Source of the DNA: Actinomycetota bacterium
GTDB taxonomy: Bacteria; Actinomycetota; Actinomycetes; Actinomycetales; Microbacteriaceae
Assembly: GCA_009699665.1 (NCBI GenBank)
Contig: WLNS01000037.1
Span: 1 to 12,018 of the forward strand
Length of the DNA stretch: 12,018 nucleotides
Direction: 5' to 3'
The notes beneath the pieces were generated by a model. That model was given only the letters and a program-made list of their open reading frames with translations. It searched no databases and was not told the origin of the DNA. Positions 1 through 5,879 of the stretch are shown here, in pieces. Each line of letters opens with the position of its first letter. The stretch's first letter is position 1. The translations under genes and the position numbers were made by a program.

Positions 1-1
1 T

Positions 2-250
2 ACGCCCGAACCCTCTCCCACGATTTGGGCTGCCGCCGGCGATCTCTTTCAAGCCGCCCTTCGTCTCGGGGGCACACTTACCGGTGAGCACGGCGTTGGC
101 GTACTAAAACGGCGATGGTTGAGCGACGAGCTGGGTGATACTCAGTGGCGCCTTCAAAGAGATATAAAGCGGGTCTTTGACCCCAAAGGTATTTTGAATC
201 CCGGAAAAGTCTTCGACGATTCACCTTCCCTCCCCTCCCCTCAGAAATAG
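2..250 (+). CDS. FAD-linked oxidase, C-terminal end (GlcD / D-lactate dehydrogenase type), 5' truncated by window edge
   Basis: Only the last 82 codons are visible; the frame is open from position 2 to the TAG at 248-250. The translation carries the C-terminal signature of the FAD-linked oxidase family: GGTLTGEHGVGVLKRRWL, then FDPKGILNPGKVF close to the stop. In glycolate oxidase GlcD and D-lactate dehydrogenases the GEHG(I/V)G segment lies at the flavin/substrate site, and the D-P-x-x-I-L-N-P-G-K motif ends the fold. These enzymes oxidise 2-hydroxyacids to 2-oxoacids. The substrate cannot be told from this fragment, and the FAD-binding N-terminal domain is outside the window. A short Ser/Pro-rich tail follows the motif. 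The next gene begins 10 nt downstream, so the two are probably cotranscribed. The family is clear; the exact enzyme is not. Confidence 0.88.
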   Translation, partial: TPEPSPTIWAAAGDLFQAALRLGGTLTGEHGVGVLKRRWLSDELGDTQWRLQRDIKRVFDPKGILNPGKVFDDSPSLPSPQK

Positions 251-260
251 GTGACGTGCT

Positions 261-1091
261 GTGACAGTTCTCTCCCCCACCATCACGCTCAACAATGGCG
301 TCGAAATGCCGCAACTCGGACTCGGCGTGTGGCAAGTCGCCGATGACGTCGCCCAAAGCATTGTGGAGCACGCTCTGAGTGAGGGCTATCGAGCCATTGA
401 TACAGCGAAAATTTATGACAACGAGAGCGGCGTCGGTCGTGCTCTCGCTTCTACCGGCGTAGCGCGAAGCGATATTTTCGTGACCACGAAGCTCTGGAAT
501 TCAGACCAAGGACGCGCGACAACGGTCGACGCCTTCGACGCCAGCCTCGACAGACTTGGCGTAGATTACGTTGATCTTTACCTGATTCACTGGCCTCGGC
601 CGAAGGCGAGACTTTTCGTCGAGACTTGGGAGGTTTGTGAAGAAATTTATGCCTCAGGCCGCGCGCGCGCCATTGGAGTAAGCAACTTTGAGCCAGAACA
701 CCTCGAGCAACTTGTTCATGCTGGCCTCACCGTGCCGGCCGTGAATCAAATCGAATGTCATCCGCGGCTTCAGCAGAAGGTGAATCGGGAGTATCACCGT
801 GCACACGGCATTGTGACAACGGCCTGGAGCCCCTTGGGCCAGGGCACGGTGCTCGAAGATTCGGTGCTCACATCTATTGCGAACAGCCACGCAAAGTCGG
901 TCGCGCAAGTGATCATCCGCTGGCACATTCAATTAGGAAATACGGTCATTCCTAAGTCGGTGACACCGGCTCGTGTGACGGAGAATTTTGCCGTCTTCGA
1001 TTTCGAATTATCCGACAGCGAAATGGCGCAGATTGCCGACCTCGACAGTGACGGTCGCATGGGTCCACACCCGAACCTCGCAGATTTTTAG
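261..1091 (+). CDS. Aldo/keto reductase (2,5-diketo-D-gluconate reductase-like, NADPH-dependent)
   Basis: This 276-residue protein has the normal length of a single-domain (TIM barrel) aldo/keto reductase. The catalytic tetrad is complete: D47 and Y52 in IDTAKIYDNE, K77 in VTTKLWN, and H110 in DLYLIHWP. Other family blocks are GLGVWQ (20-25), AIGVSNF (137-143), VNQIECHP (161-168), AWSPLGQG (188-195) and the NADPH-binding IPKSV...R..ENF segment (230-243). The family reduces aldehydes and ketones to alcohols in the cytoplasm. The short loops and Trp-rich motifs resemble the AKR5 / 2,5-diketogluconate reductase group; the physiological substrate is unknown. The GTG start at 261 is preceded by an AGGTGA Shine-Dalgarno (249-254) overlapping the stop of the upstream oxidase, which supports translation from one mRNA. 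An oxidase-reductase pair suggests hydroxyacid or carbonyl metabolism, but this is inference. Confidence 0.93.
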   Translation: MTVLSPTITLNNGVEMPQLGLGVWQVADDVAQSIVEHALSEGYRAIDTAKIYDNESGVGRALASTGVARSDIFVTTKLWNSDQGRATTVDAFDASLDRLGVDYVDLYLIHWPRPKARLFVETWEVCEEIYASGRARAIGVSNFEPEHLEQLVHAGLTVPAVNQIECHPRLQQKVNREYHRAHGIVTTAWSPLGQGTVLEDSVLTSIANSHAKSVAQVIIRWHIQLGNTVIPKSVTPARVTENFAVFDFELSDSEMAQIADLDSDGRMGPHPNLADF

Positions 1092-1170
1092 CTACAACAA
1101 TTTAGGTGGTTGGCGCTTCCTATCCCCCTATGCTGGGCACAGAACAGCGAATTGACGCTGCACAGAAGTC

Positions 1171-1177
1171 AAGGAGA
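1171..1177 (+). promoter_or_regulatory. Strong ribosome binding site of the HdeD-like gene
   Basis: AAGGAGA lies 4 nt before the ATG at 1182 and fixes the start. The rest of the 90-nt gap (1092-1181) holds a TTGACG at 1152-1157 and a TATGCT at 1129-1134, but they are in the wrong order and spacing to form one promoter. I therefore call no promoter here. Confidence 0.75.
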
Positions 1178-1181
1178 GTAG

Positions 1182-1766
1182 ATGTCTACACCCACTAATA
1201 GCCGAGGATTTGTGTTCTACGGCGATTCGGCACAGGCCACCAAGCAGACGGTGCAAACCGTGCGCACGGGCCTCATCATTGGCGCAATAATCACGGCAAT
1301 CGTCGGTATCCTCATGCTGAGTTTCCCGGCAAAGACAGCGTTTCTCGCCGGCATAATTTTCGGCATCTTCGTGCTCATCCGCGGCATCGTTCGCGTCGTC
1401 GTGGGCATCGGCGGTCCGGGACTCACAGGTCTGGGCCGCACCCTCAGCATCGTCTTGGGCGTCGTGCTGCTGGTCGCTGGAGTATTCATACTGCTCGACA
1501 TCAATCTCGGCATCGAGGTTCTGGCCATCGTGATCGGAATTTCATGGATTATCGACGGAATTGCGACGCTCATAGAATCGTCGCACGCGGCAGCTCGAGC
1601 CTTCAGCATCGTGACAGGAATCGTTTCTGTGCTTGCGGGTATTGCCATGTTCTTCCTGGGCACACTGGGTGTTGAGCTCATCATGGTTATCATCGGGGCG
1701 ATTGCAATCGCCTTGGCAATCGTCCAGGTGATTGGCGCCATTGTGGTCGGTCGAAGCACTCGCTAA
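1182..1766 (+). CDS. HdeD/DUF308-like small integral membrane protein
   Basis: This is a 194-residue, very hydrophobic protein. After a polar N-terminus of about 27 residues there are six likely membrane segments, near 29-47, 52-75, 84-104, 108-130, 140-160 and 163-188. They are rich in Ile, Val and Gly with short loops. The repeated pattern of a GI..G...L..P helix pair followed by a GI.F...GI...V pair matches the DUF308/HdeD family, built from paired-helix repeats. E. coli HdeD is linked to acid resistance; in Actinobacteria these proteins are largely uncharacterised, so no role is assigned. The ATG start is supported by AAGGAGA at 1171-1177, with 4 nt between it and the ATG. The gene has a 90-nt gap upstream and a hairpin directly downstream, so it is probably its own transcription unit. 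The long antisense reading frame across it comes from the many ATC/ATT codons. Confidence 0.85.
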   Translation: MSTPTNSRGFVFYGDSAQATKQTVQTVRTGLIIGAIITAIVGILMLSFPAKTAFLAGIIFGIFVLIRGIVRVVVGIGGPGLTGLGRTLSIVLGVVLLVAGVFILLDINLGIEVLAIVIGISWIIDGIATLIESSHAAARAFSIVTGIVSVLAGIAMFFLGTLGVELIMVIIGAIAIALAIVQVIGAIVVGRSTR

Positions 1767-1778
1767 ATCTCTACGGAC

Positions 1779-1810
1779 AGTGGGCAGTTACTTTCGGGTG
1801 ACTGCCCACT
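1779..1810. terminator. Hairpin between convergent genes, probable bidirectional terminator
   Basis: The left arm 1779-1791 and right arm 1798-1810 pair over 13 positions (12 Watson-Crick plus one G-U at 1789/1800) around a 6-nt loop, TTTCGG. It starts 13 nt after the stop of the HdeD-like gene and ends 3 nt before the stop of the convergent NUDIX gene, the expected place for a shared terminator. On the plus strand it is followed only by a broken T/C stretch (TTCTCTATGTAT), so it is not a textbook U-tract terminator. Actinobacterial terminators often lack a clean U-tract. Confidence 0.75.
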
Positions 1811-1813
1811 TCT

Positions 1814-2275
1814 CTATGTATCTGTGGCTGCTGTTGCTGCCACGATATCGATGAGATTGAGCGGAGCATACGCTTCCGTGGTGGTCGCTAGGTCTGTCAC
1901 AGACCACCAGCGCACGTCGTGAATGTCAATAAATTCGTTCGGCATCCAGTGATGGCGCACGGGTTCAAAAGACGTCGTGCGCACGCAAAAAAACTCCGTG
2001 TATGTGGTCTGAACATGACCATCGTTGAAGGTGCTCTGACCCGAAAGCGTCCATATCGGCTCCCCTACCGAGTCGACACGCAGGCCCGTTTCTTCGAAGA
2101 GTTCTCGAATTGCTCCTTGGCTGTGTGATTCATGATCGTCGACACCGCCACCGGGCGTGATCCATCGAATAACGGGAACGGCCAACACAGGTGACGCGGT
2201 CTTCAGCAGCAGCAAGCGCTCCTGTTCGTCAAAGAGCAGGATGCGTGAGACTCGTCGGTGCGCTGGTCGCGTCAC
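1814..2275 (-). CDS. NUDIX hydrolase
   Basis: This 153-residue protein has a complete NUDIX box, G-x5-E-x7-R-E-(L)-x-E-E-x-G-(L), at residues 43-65: G43, E49, R57, E58, E61, E62 and G64. The Glu residues bind Mg2+ and catalyse hydrolysis of a nucleoside diphosphate linked to some other group. The length is that of a small single-domain NUDIX protein. The box alone does not reveal the substrate; oxidised nucleotides, NDP-sugars or dinucleotide polyphosphates are all possible. W38 just before the PGGG turn and the Trp pair at 123-124 are typical of the fold. The GTG start (2275-2273) overlaps the TGA stop of the upstream SDR gene as GTGA. There is no good Shine-Dalgarno, so translation is probably coupled to that gene. 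The stop lies 3 nt from the shared terminator hairpin. Confidence 0.9.
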   Translation of the reverse strand: MTRPAHRRVSRILLFDEQERLLLLKTASPVLAVPVIRWITPGGGVDDHESHSQGAIRELFEETGLRVDSVGEPIWTLSGQSTFNDGHVQTTYTEFFCVRTTSFEPVRHHWMPNEFIDIHDVRWWSVTDLATTTEAYAPLNLIDIVAATAATDT

Positions 2276-3045
2276 TGCTCTGGAATGGGCGCAAAGTCGC
2301 TCGTATCACCGACGAGGCGCGTGTGATTCGTGGGTACGGGCTCGACGGCCGCAAGAACTATCTCAGCGGCGAATTCGGCAACGTTATAAAGGCGACCGGC
2401 CGCCTGTTTGCGGGCTTCGATGGCGCCGGGACTCATGCGATTAAGGAGCGTTGCCGTAATTGTGCCCTCAATCATGTCGCCCGAGACCACGACGAAGCCG
2501 ATCCCTCGTTCGTCCAAAGTCGAAATCATCTGGCGCAGGGCGTCTTCTCCCGCGCGCTTTGAAAGCGCGACCGGCACATACTCTGGCATCGTCGGTGTCG
2601 TATTGATGAAATGGGCCTGGTGACTGGTGACAAAAACTACCCGAGAACTGTCAGCCATGTGAGGCAGCGCAGCTGTGAGAAGGCTCACCTGGGAGTCGCG
2701 GTTCAGGCGCATGGCGTAGTCCTCCCCCATGCTCGCCTCCATTCCACCCGAGGCATTCATCACCAGAATGTCGAGTTTGCCAAATGCGGCGTCGACTTCT
2801 GCGAACATTCGTGAAACGTCTTGGAGATTCGTGAGGTCGGCGCCGACAATGATTGCCTCTCCCCCATTTGACACAATGCCATCTCGAATCTTGGCAGCCC
2901 TCGCCTCTTTCTCACGGTAATTGATGACGACGCGAGCGCCGGCCGAGGCAAAATAGCCCACGGTGTCGGCACCGATGCCACGTGACGAACCGGTCACGAG
3001 AACGTTCTTTCCGGCAAGTGAACCAATTGCAAGCGGATTCGTCAT
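2272..3045 (-). CDS. Short-chain dehydrogenase/reductase (SDR) with atypical active site
   Basis: This 257-residue protein has the classical SDR length. The cofactor motif TGSSRGIG is at 18-25. The stretch VVINYRE (39-45) follows the second strand, D70 is in the GAD motif, and NASG (97-100) stands in for the usual NNAG. The Ser of the active site is probably S141 in FVTSHQAHF, and K163 lies in LSKRAGED. The residue expected to be the catalytic Tyr, four before the Lys, is V159. The nearest Tyr is Y156, seven residues before the Lys. From memory, a related actinobacterial subgroup shares the MPEY-x-PVA-x-SKRAGED region and the segments GDMIEGTITATLL and VGDTSDF, so this is probably a subgroup trait and not a mutation. 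The substrate is unknown. The ATG at 3045-3043 begins an operon with the NUDIX gene; AAAGAG about 10 nt upstream is a weak ribosome site. Confidence 0.9.
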   Translation of the reverse strand: MTNPLAIGSLAGKNVLVTGSSRGIGADTVGYFASAGARVVINYREKEARAAKIRDGIVSNGGEAIIVGADLTNLQDVSRMFAEVDAAFGKLDILVMNASGGMEASMGEDYAMRLNRDSQVSLLTAALPHMADSSRVVFVTSHQAHFINTTPTMPEYVPVALSKRAGEDALRQMISTLDERGIGFVVVSGDMIEGTITATLLNRMSPGAIEARKQAAGRLYNVAEFAAEIVLAAVEPVPTNHTRLVGDTSDFAPIPEQ

Positions 3046-3096
3046 GGCTAGGCACTCTTTCGTTCACAAATGGGAGGGGTGATGCTCAGAGATTCG

Positions 3097-3122
3097 GCAC
3101 CGCACTGAGACTATCGCGGTGC
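3097..3122. repeat. Inverted repeat, possible operator between divergent SDR and GDPD genes
   Basis: GCACCGC (3097-3103) and GCGGTGC (3116-3122) are perfect 7-bp inverted copies separated by 12 nt, giving a centre-to-centre distance of 19 bp, close to two helical turns. They lie between the divergent SDR (start 3045) and GDPD (start about 3153) genes, where a dimeric regulator could control both. The spacer contains a TAGTCT on the minus strand (3113-3108) that fits the TANNNT form of a -10 element, but no good -35 accompanies it. An alternative pairing, CTCAG (3085-3089) with CTGAG (3105-3109), overlaps the left arm. The regulatory role is inference. Confidence 0.4.
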
Positions 3123-3139
3123 GGGCAAAACGTGGCTGA

Positions 3140-3145
3140 TAACGT
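3140..3145 (+). promoter_or_regulatory. Candidate -10 element for a leaderless GDPD transcript
   Basis: TAACGT fits the TANNNT -10 pattern and would place the transcription start at or next to the ATG at 3153, where no Shine-Dalgarno is visible. Leaderless mRNAs are common in Actinobacteria. No convincing -35 hexamer is present, so this is a weak call. Confidence 0.22.
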
Positions 3146-3152
3146 TGCGATC

Positions 3153-3920
3153 ATGGCGACCGGAACCTATATGGCAGCTCGGCGTCCGCGGTTGCTCTCT
3201 CATCGCGGTGAGATGCCGGGCTTCGTCGAAAATACTCTGGGTGGGTTTCGCGCAGCGCTCGCAGCGGGGGCGGATGTGATCGAATCGGACATTCAGGTGT
3301 CGCGCGATGGCATTCCGGTTCTTTTTCACGACGACACGCTAGTGAGACTCACGGGAAGCCCCGCACGAATATGTGACGTGACCGCACACGAGCTTGGTGA
3401 GATGGATCTTGGTCGCGGAGAGGGCGTCCCCACGCTCGAGGCAGCATTGTCTAGCCTGCCCCACGCCCTGTTCAATCTCGACGTGAAGTCGCCCACTTCT
3501 CCCGAGGTAGCCACCTCCGTCATTCGATCACTCAATGCGGAGTCGAGAGTGCTGCTGGCATCGTTCTCGGAGCGAAATCGACGAACCGTCAAACGACTTC
3601 TTCCTGGCGTGGCAGCGAGTGCGTCATCGTCACTTTTTGTGCGAATTCTCATCGCCGACCGGTTCGGCATGAAGAGGCAGGTTCGACGTCTCACGCGCCA
3701 GATTGACGCAGTGCAAATACCGACGCGCGGTGCGGGAATGAATCTCACACACCGATCTTTTATTGCACGCCTCCACGAAGCGGGAGTTGAGGTGCATTTT
3801 TGGGTTATCAATGAACCGCAAGAAATCCGACGTCTCTTAGACGCTTGTGCCGACGGACTTGTCACTGATGATGTCGTTACCGCTCGAAGAGTTATTGATA
3901 TGTGGCTGGCTGAAAGGTAA
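3153..3920 (+). CDS. Glycerophosphodiester phosphodiesterase (GDPD family)
   Basis: The 255-residue protein starts almost at once with the GDPD catalytic core. H17-R18-G19, E26-N27-T28, E44 and D46 (metal binding) and H59 (second catalytic His, in VLFHDD) are all present. The second half has NLDVKS (strand with Asp and Lys), the LLASFSE segment, VEVHFWVINEPQEIRRLL and the ending DGLVTDDV, as in the family. These Mg2+/Ca2+-dependent enzymes split glycerophosphodiesters into an alcohol and glycerol-3-phosphate, and some act on lipid head groups. No signal peptide or membrane helix is seen, so the protein is probably cytoplasmic. The start is uncertain: in-frame GTG 3132, ATG 3153 and ATG 3171 all keep the HRG motif, and none has a clear ribosome site. 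I chose 3153 because of the candidate leaderless -10. The frame stays open upstream to 2982, but that part overlaps the start of the divergent SDR gene and is not GDPD-like. Confidence 0.88.
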   Translation: MATGTYMAARRPRLLSHRGEMPGFVENTLGGFRAALAAGADVIESDIQVSRDGIPVLFHDDTLVRLTGSPARICDVTAHELGEMDLGRGEGVPTLEAALSSLPHALFNLDVKSPTSPEVATSVIRSLNAESRVLLASFSERNRRTVKRLLPGVAASASSSLFVRILIADRFGMKRQVRRLTRQIDAVQIPTRGAGMNLTHRSFIARLHEAGVEVHFWVINEPQEIRRLLDACADGLVTDDVVTARRVIDMWLAER

Positions 3921-3997
3921 CTGGGAATACGTTCCACCCGGGATGAATGTGCTGCAACACATCGTTTCGTCCGTTAGACAGGACACATAGGTCTATT

Positions 3998-4003
3998 GGA
4001 GGA
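3998..4003 (+). promoter_or_regulatory. Ribosome binding site that fixes the rbpA start
   Basis: GGAGGA lies 3 nt before the ATG at 4007. An in-frame ATG at 3947 would add 20 residues that do not resemble RbpA and would leave this site inside the gene, so 4007 is the better start. The 86-nt gap between GDPD and rbpA (3921-4006) also contains GGGAATACGTTCC at 3923-3935 and a weak 5-bp inverted repeat ATGTG/CACAT (3947-3962), but no clear vegetative promoter. Confidence 0.7.
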
Positions 4004-4006
4004 ATC

Positions 4007-4372
4007 ATGCGCGATCAATCACTTCGCGGTTCAAGCCTCAACAGCCGCAGCCTCGCTAGCGATGAGGGAATTGAGTATTCACAGCGCAAAAGGGTCGTCT
4101 ACGACTGCCCAGTCTGTGCGAAGTCATTCACACTGACATTTGCTCATGACGCAGAAAGTCCGCTGGATTGGTCCTGCCCCACCTGTAGTGCGCAGGCTGA
4201 ATTATCCGGCGCAGTGCGCCCGCAGGTGTCGGCCGACAACGAAGAAAAAGCACTTCGAACGCCGTTTGATATGTTGCTCGAGCGACGCTCGAGGGAAGAA
4301 CTCGAAATCATTCTTGACGAACGTTTGGCCTATCTTCGGTCTCGTCGGGGAAAAGAGAAGCTCGGCGCTTAG
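4007..4372 (+). CDS. rbpA: RNA polymerase-binding protein RbpA
   Basis: RbpA is an actinobacterial transcription factor that binds RNA polymerase and the principal sigma factor and stabilises the open promoter complex. The 121-residue length is normal. The N-terminal tail contains the LRGSSLNSRS segment that enters the polymerase. The core domain follows with C34-x2-C37 and C57-x2-C60, a likely zinc site like the zinc-containing Streptomyces protein; the mycobacterial protein lacks these cysteines. The linker and C-terminal sigma-interaction helix are marked by RTPFDMLLERRSREELE and LDERLAYLRSRRG. The gene lies 86 nt after the GDPD gene and overlaps the end of convergent lnt by 65 bp (4308-4372). 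In S. coelicolor rbpA is a known target of the thiol-stress sigma factor SigR; the only hint of that here is a GGGAAT at 3923-3928 without a well-placed -10. The identification is secure. Confidence 0.95.
   Translation: MRDQSLRGSSLNSRSLASDEGIEYSQRKRVVYDCPVCAKSFTLTFAHDAESPLDWSCPTCSAQAELSGAVRPQVSADNEEKALRTPFDMLLERRSREELEIILDERLAYLRSRRGKEKLGA
4277..4293. repeat. 17-bp perfect palindrome inside rbpA, just past the lnt stop
   Basis: CTCGAGCG and CGCTCGAG are perfect inverted copies around a single A. The sequence codes for LERRSR in the conserved sigma-binding part of RbpA. It begins 14 nt beyond the stop codon of the opposing lnt gene, so in the lnt transcript it could form a 7-bp stem with a 3-nt loop near the 3' end. 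No T-tract follows on either strand. Protein constraint may explain much of it. Confidence 0.5.
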
Positions 4373-5879
4373 CCTGAAACGTGCGCACGACCACGAGCGT
4401 AAAACCGACAATTCCCAGCAGCGAGAGGCCGACTTCAATCGTCCTGCCCCAGACCATCGCCGGGGTTAAGGTCGCAGACCGGGGAACGTCAACAAGCATC
4501 GCGCCTGCCGTAAATCTCTCTAGGGAGTCCAGTATTGAGCCGTCCGGTGCAATGATCTGAGAGAGTCCGACCGTCGAGATATTAACGACTGTTCTGCCCA
4601 TCTCCATGGCACGCAACCTAGCAATGGCCACCTGTTGCAAACTCTCATCGGTGTGTCCGAAGTCCGCGTTGTTGGTTTGCGCCAAAACAATCTGGGCGCC
4701 GTCACGTGCCATGTCGTACGCCTGCTGATCATCGGTAATGTCGAAGCAGATTGACAGGCCCATGGGAACCCCTGCTATGTCGATGACGTTAGACCTTAGG
4801 CCAAAGCCGTAGTCACGAGTCACGAGGTCTACCAGTTCGGGAACAAGTGAGTGAAAAAAATCACGCTCCGGCATGTATTCGGCAAAGGGAACCGGATGAA
4901 TCTTGTCATATTGTCCGACGACGCCAACGCCAGGTTCCCAGACGAGCGATGAGTTGAAGTATTCATCGGGTGTTGGATGCGTGATGGTGCCAAAAACGAT
5001 GGGCGCGTGCAGACGTGAAGCCAGGTCGTCAATGAGTGCGGCCGACGTTTCGTCGCGCAGGGGGTCGATGTCATTTCCGTTCTCTGGCCAGACCACAACG
5101 TCCACTGGTTTTCCGACCAGAGACTCGCTGGCGTTGAGGTGATCACTGAGGATTTCTCCAGGGGAATAACCGCTGAACAGTCCTGCGTCGGCATTGCCTT
5201 GCACGGCACCGACACGAGTCGTGCCGAGAATCTGTATTGGAAAACTAGGAATGGCGGCGGCGAGGATGCTGACAGCGGCGGGGATGGCCCATAGCCAACG
5301 CGCGGCCGGCAGGCGAACGAGCACCACGAGGCTCGTTGCAATCCAGACCACGAGAAAACTCAAGCCGGCCGTAGAGAGCCAACTCACGGTGTGCCCAAAT
5401 ATGCCGTCGGCCTGCGATTGCGCAACACGACCCCACGAAAACCCGCCGTAGGGCCACACGGACGCAATTCCTTCGCGGGCCACCCACAGACCAGAAATCA
5501 CCAGCGGAACAAAGGCGAATTGCATGCCCGGGCGGGACCAGAGTCGATGAGCGTTGGAGAGAACGAACGATGCGAGAAGAGCCCAGAGCGTCATCCACAA
5601 GGTCATGACACCGGCTAGGGCTAACCACGGAACCAGGCCGAGATACAGGGTGAGCCAATCAATGAGCGGAAGCCAGAATGTCAGGCTGGCGATAAAGCCA
5701 ATACACAGAGCCGTCCACCATCGTCGACCAATGAGACTCCACACGATGAGCGCGATGCCGGGAATCGCGAGCCACCATAATCCTGGTTCAGGAAATGCGG
5801 CGCTGAGCGTCAGTCCGCCTACAGCGCCTAAAGGCAGTGCGACGTAGAGGGGGAACGGGCGCCTCAAGAAAGCGATCAC
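4308..5879 (-). CDS. lnt: Apolipoprotein N-acyltransferase
   Basis: Lnt transfers an acyl chain from a phospholipid to the amino group of the N-terminal cysteine of lipoproteins, the last step of lipoprotein maturation, in the cytoplasmic membrane. The 523 residues match the family: several membrane segments between about 11 and 210, a carbon-nitrogen hydrolase domain (about 222-465), and a final membrane helix near 481-500. The catalytic triad is visible: E266 in VVVWPENGND, K326 in YDKIHPVPFAEYMPER, and C378 in GLSICFD. E. coli Lnt uses E267, K335 and C387. The motif NNADFG (403-408) is also present. The GTG start (5879-5877) overlaps the helicase stop as GTGA with no Shine-Dalgarno, implying translational coupling. 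About 21 C-terminal residues are read antisense to the end of rbpA. No Ppm mannosyltransferase domain follows, unlike M. tuberculosis Ppm1, where Lnt and Ppm are fused. Confidence 0.93.
   Translation of the reverse strand: MIAFLRRPFPLYVALPLGAVGGLTLSAAFPEPGLWWLAIPGIALIVWSLIGRRWWTALCIGFIASLTFWLPLIDWLTLYLGLVPWLALAGVMTLWMTLWALLASFVLSNAHRLWSRPGMQFAFVPLVISGLWVAREGIASVWPYGGFSWGRVAQSQADGIFGHTVSWLSTAGLSFLVVWIATSLVVLVRLPAARWLWAIPAAVSILAAAIPSFPIQILGTTRVGAVQGNADAGLFSGYSPGEILSDHLNASESLVGKPVDVVVWPENGNDIDPLRDETSAALIDDLASRLHAPIVFGTITHPTPDEYFNSSLVWEPGVGVVGQYDKIHPVPFAEYMPERDFFHSLVPELVDLVTRDYGFGLRSNVIDIAGVPMGLSICFDITDDQQAYDMARDGAQIVLAQTNNADFGHTDESLQQVAIARLRAMEMGRTVVNISTVGLSQIIAPDGSILDSLERFTAGAMLVDVPRSATLTPAMVWGRTIEVGLSLLGIVGFTLVVVRTFQAKRRASLFPDETEDRPNVRQE

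Noticed and set aside
1217..1759. 180-codon reading frame antisense to the HdeD-like gene
   Set aside because: It mirrors the Ile/Val-rich codons of the membrane protein, is unusually rich in Met, Thr and Pro, has no recognisable motif, and the plus-strand gene has a strong ribosome site.
2191..2562. 123-codon plus-strand frame across the NUDIX/SDR junction
   Set aside because: It is antisense to two clearly identified genes and lacks any recognisable feature.
2982..3152. Longer N-terminus for the GDPD protein
   Set aside because: The frame is open but overlaps the start of the divergent SDR gene, adds no recognised domain, and the family core begins right after 3171.
3947..3962. ATGTG/CACAT inverted repeat as a terminator after the GDPD gene
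   Set aside because: The stem is only 5 bp with no T-tract, too weak to call.
3947..4006. Upstream ATG start for rbpA
   Set aside because: The extra 20 residues are unlike RbpA, and the GGAGGA at 3998-4003 supports the start at 4007.
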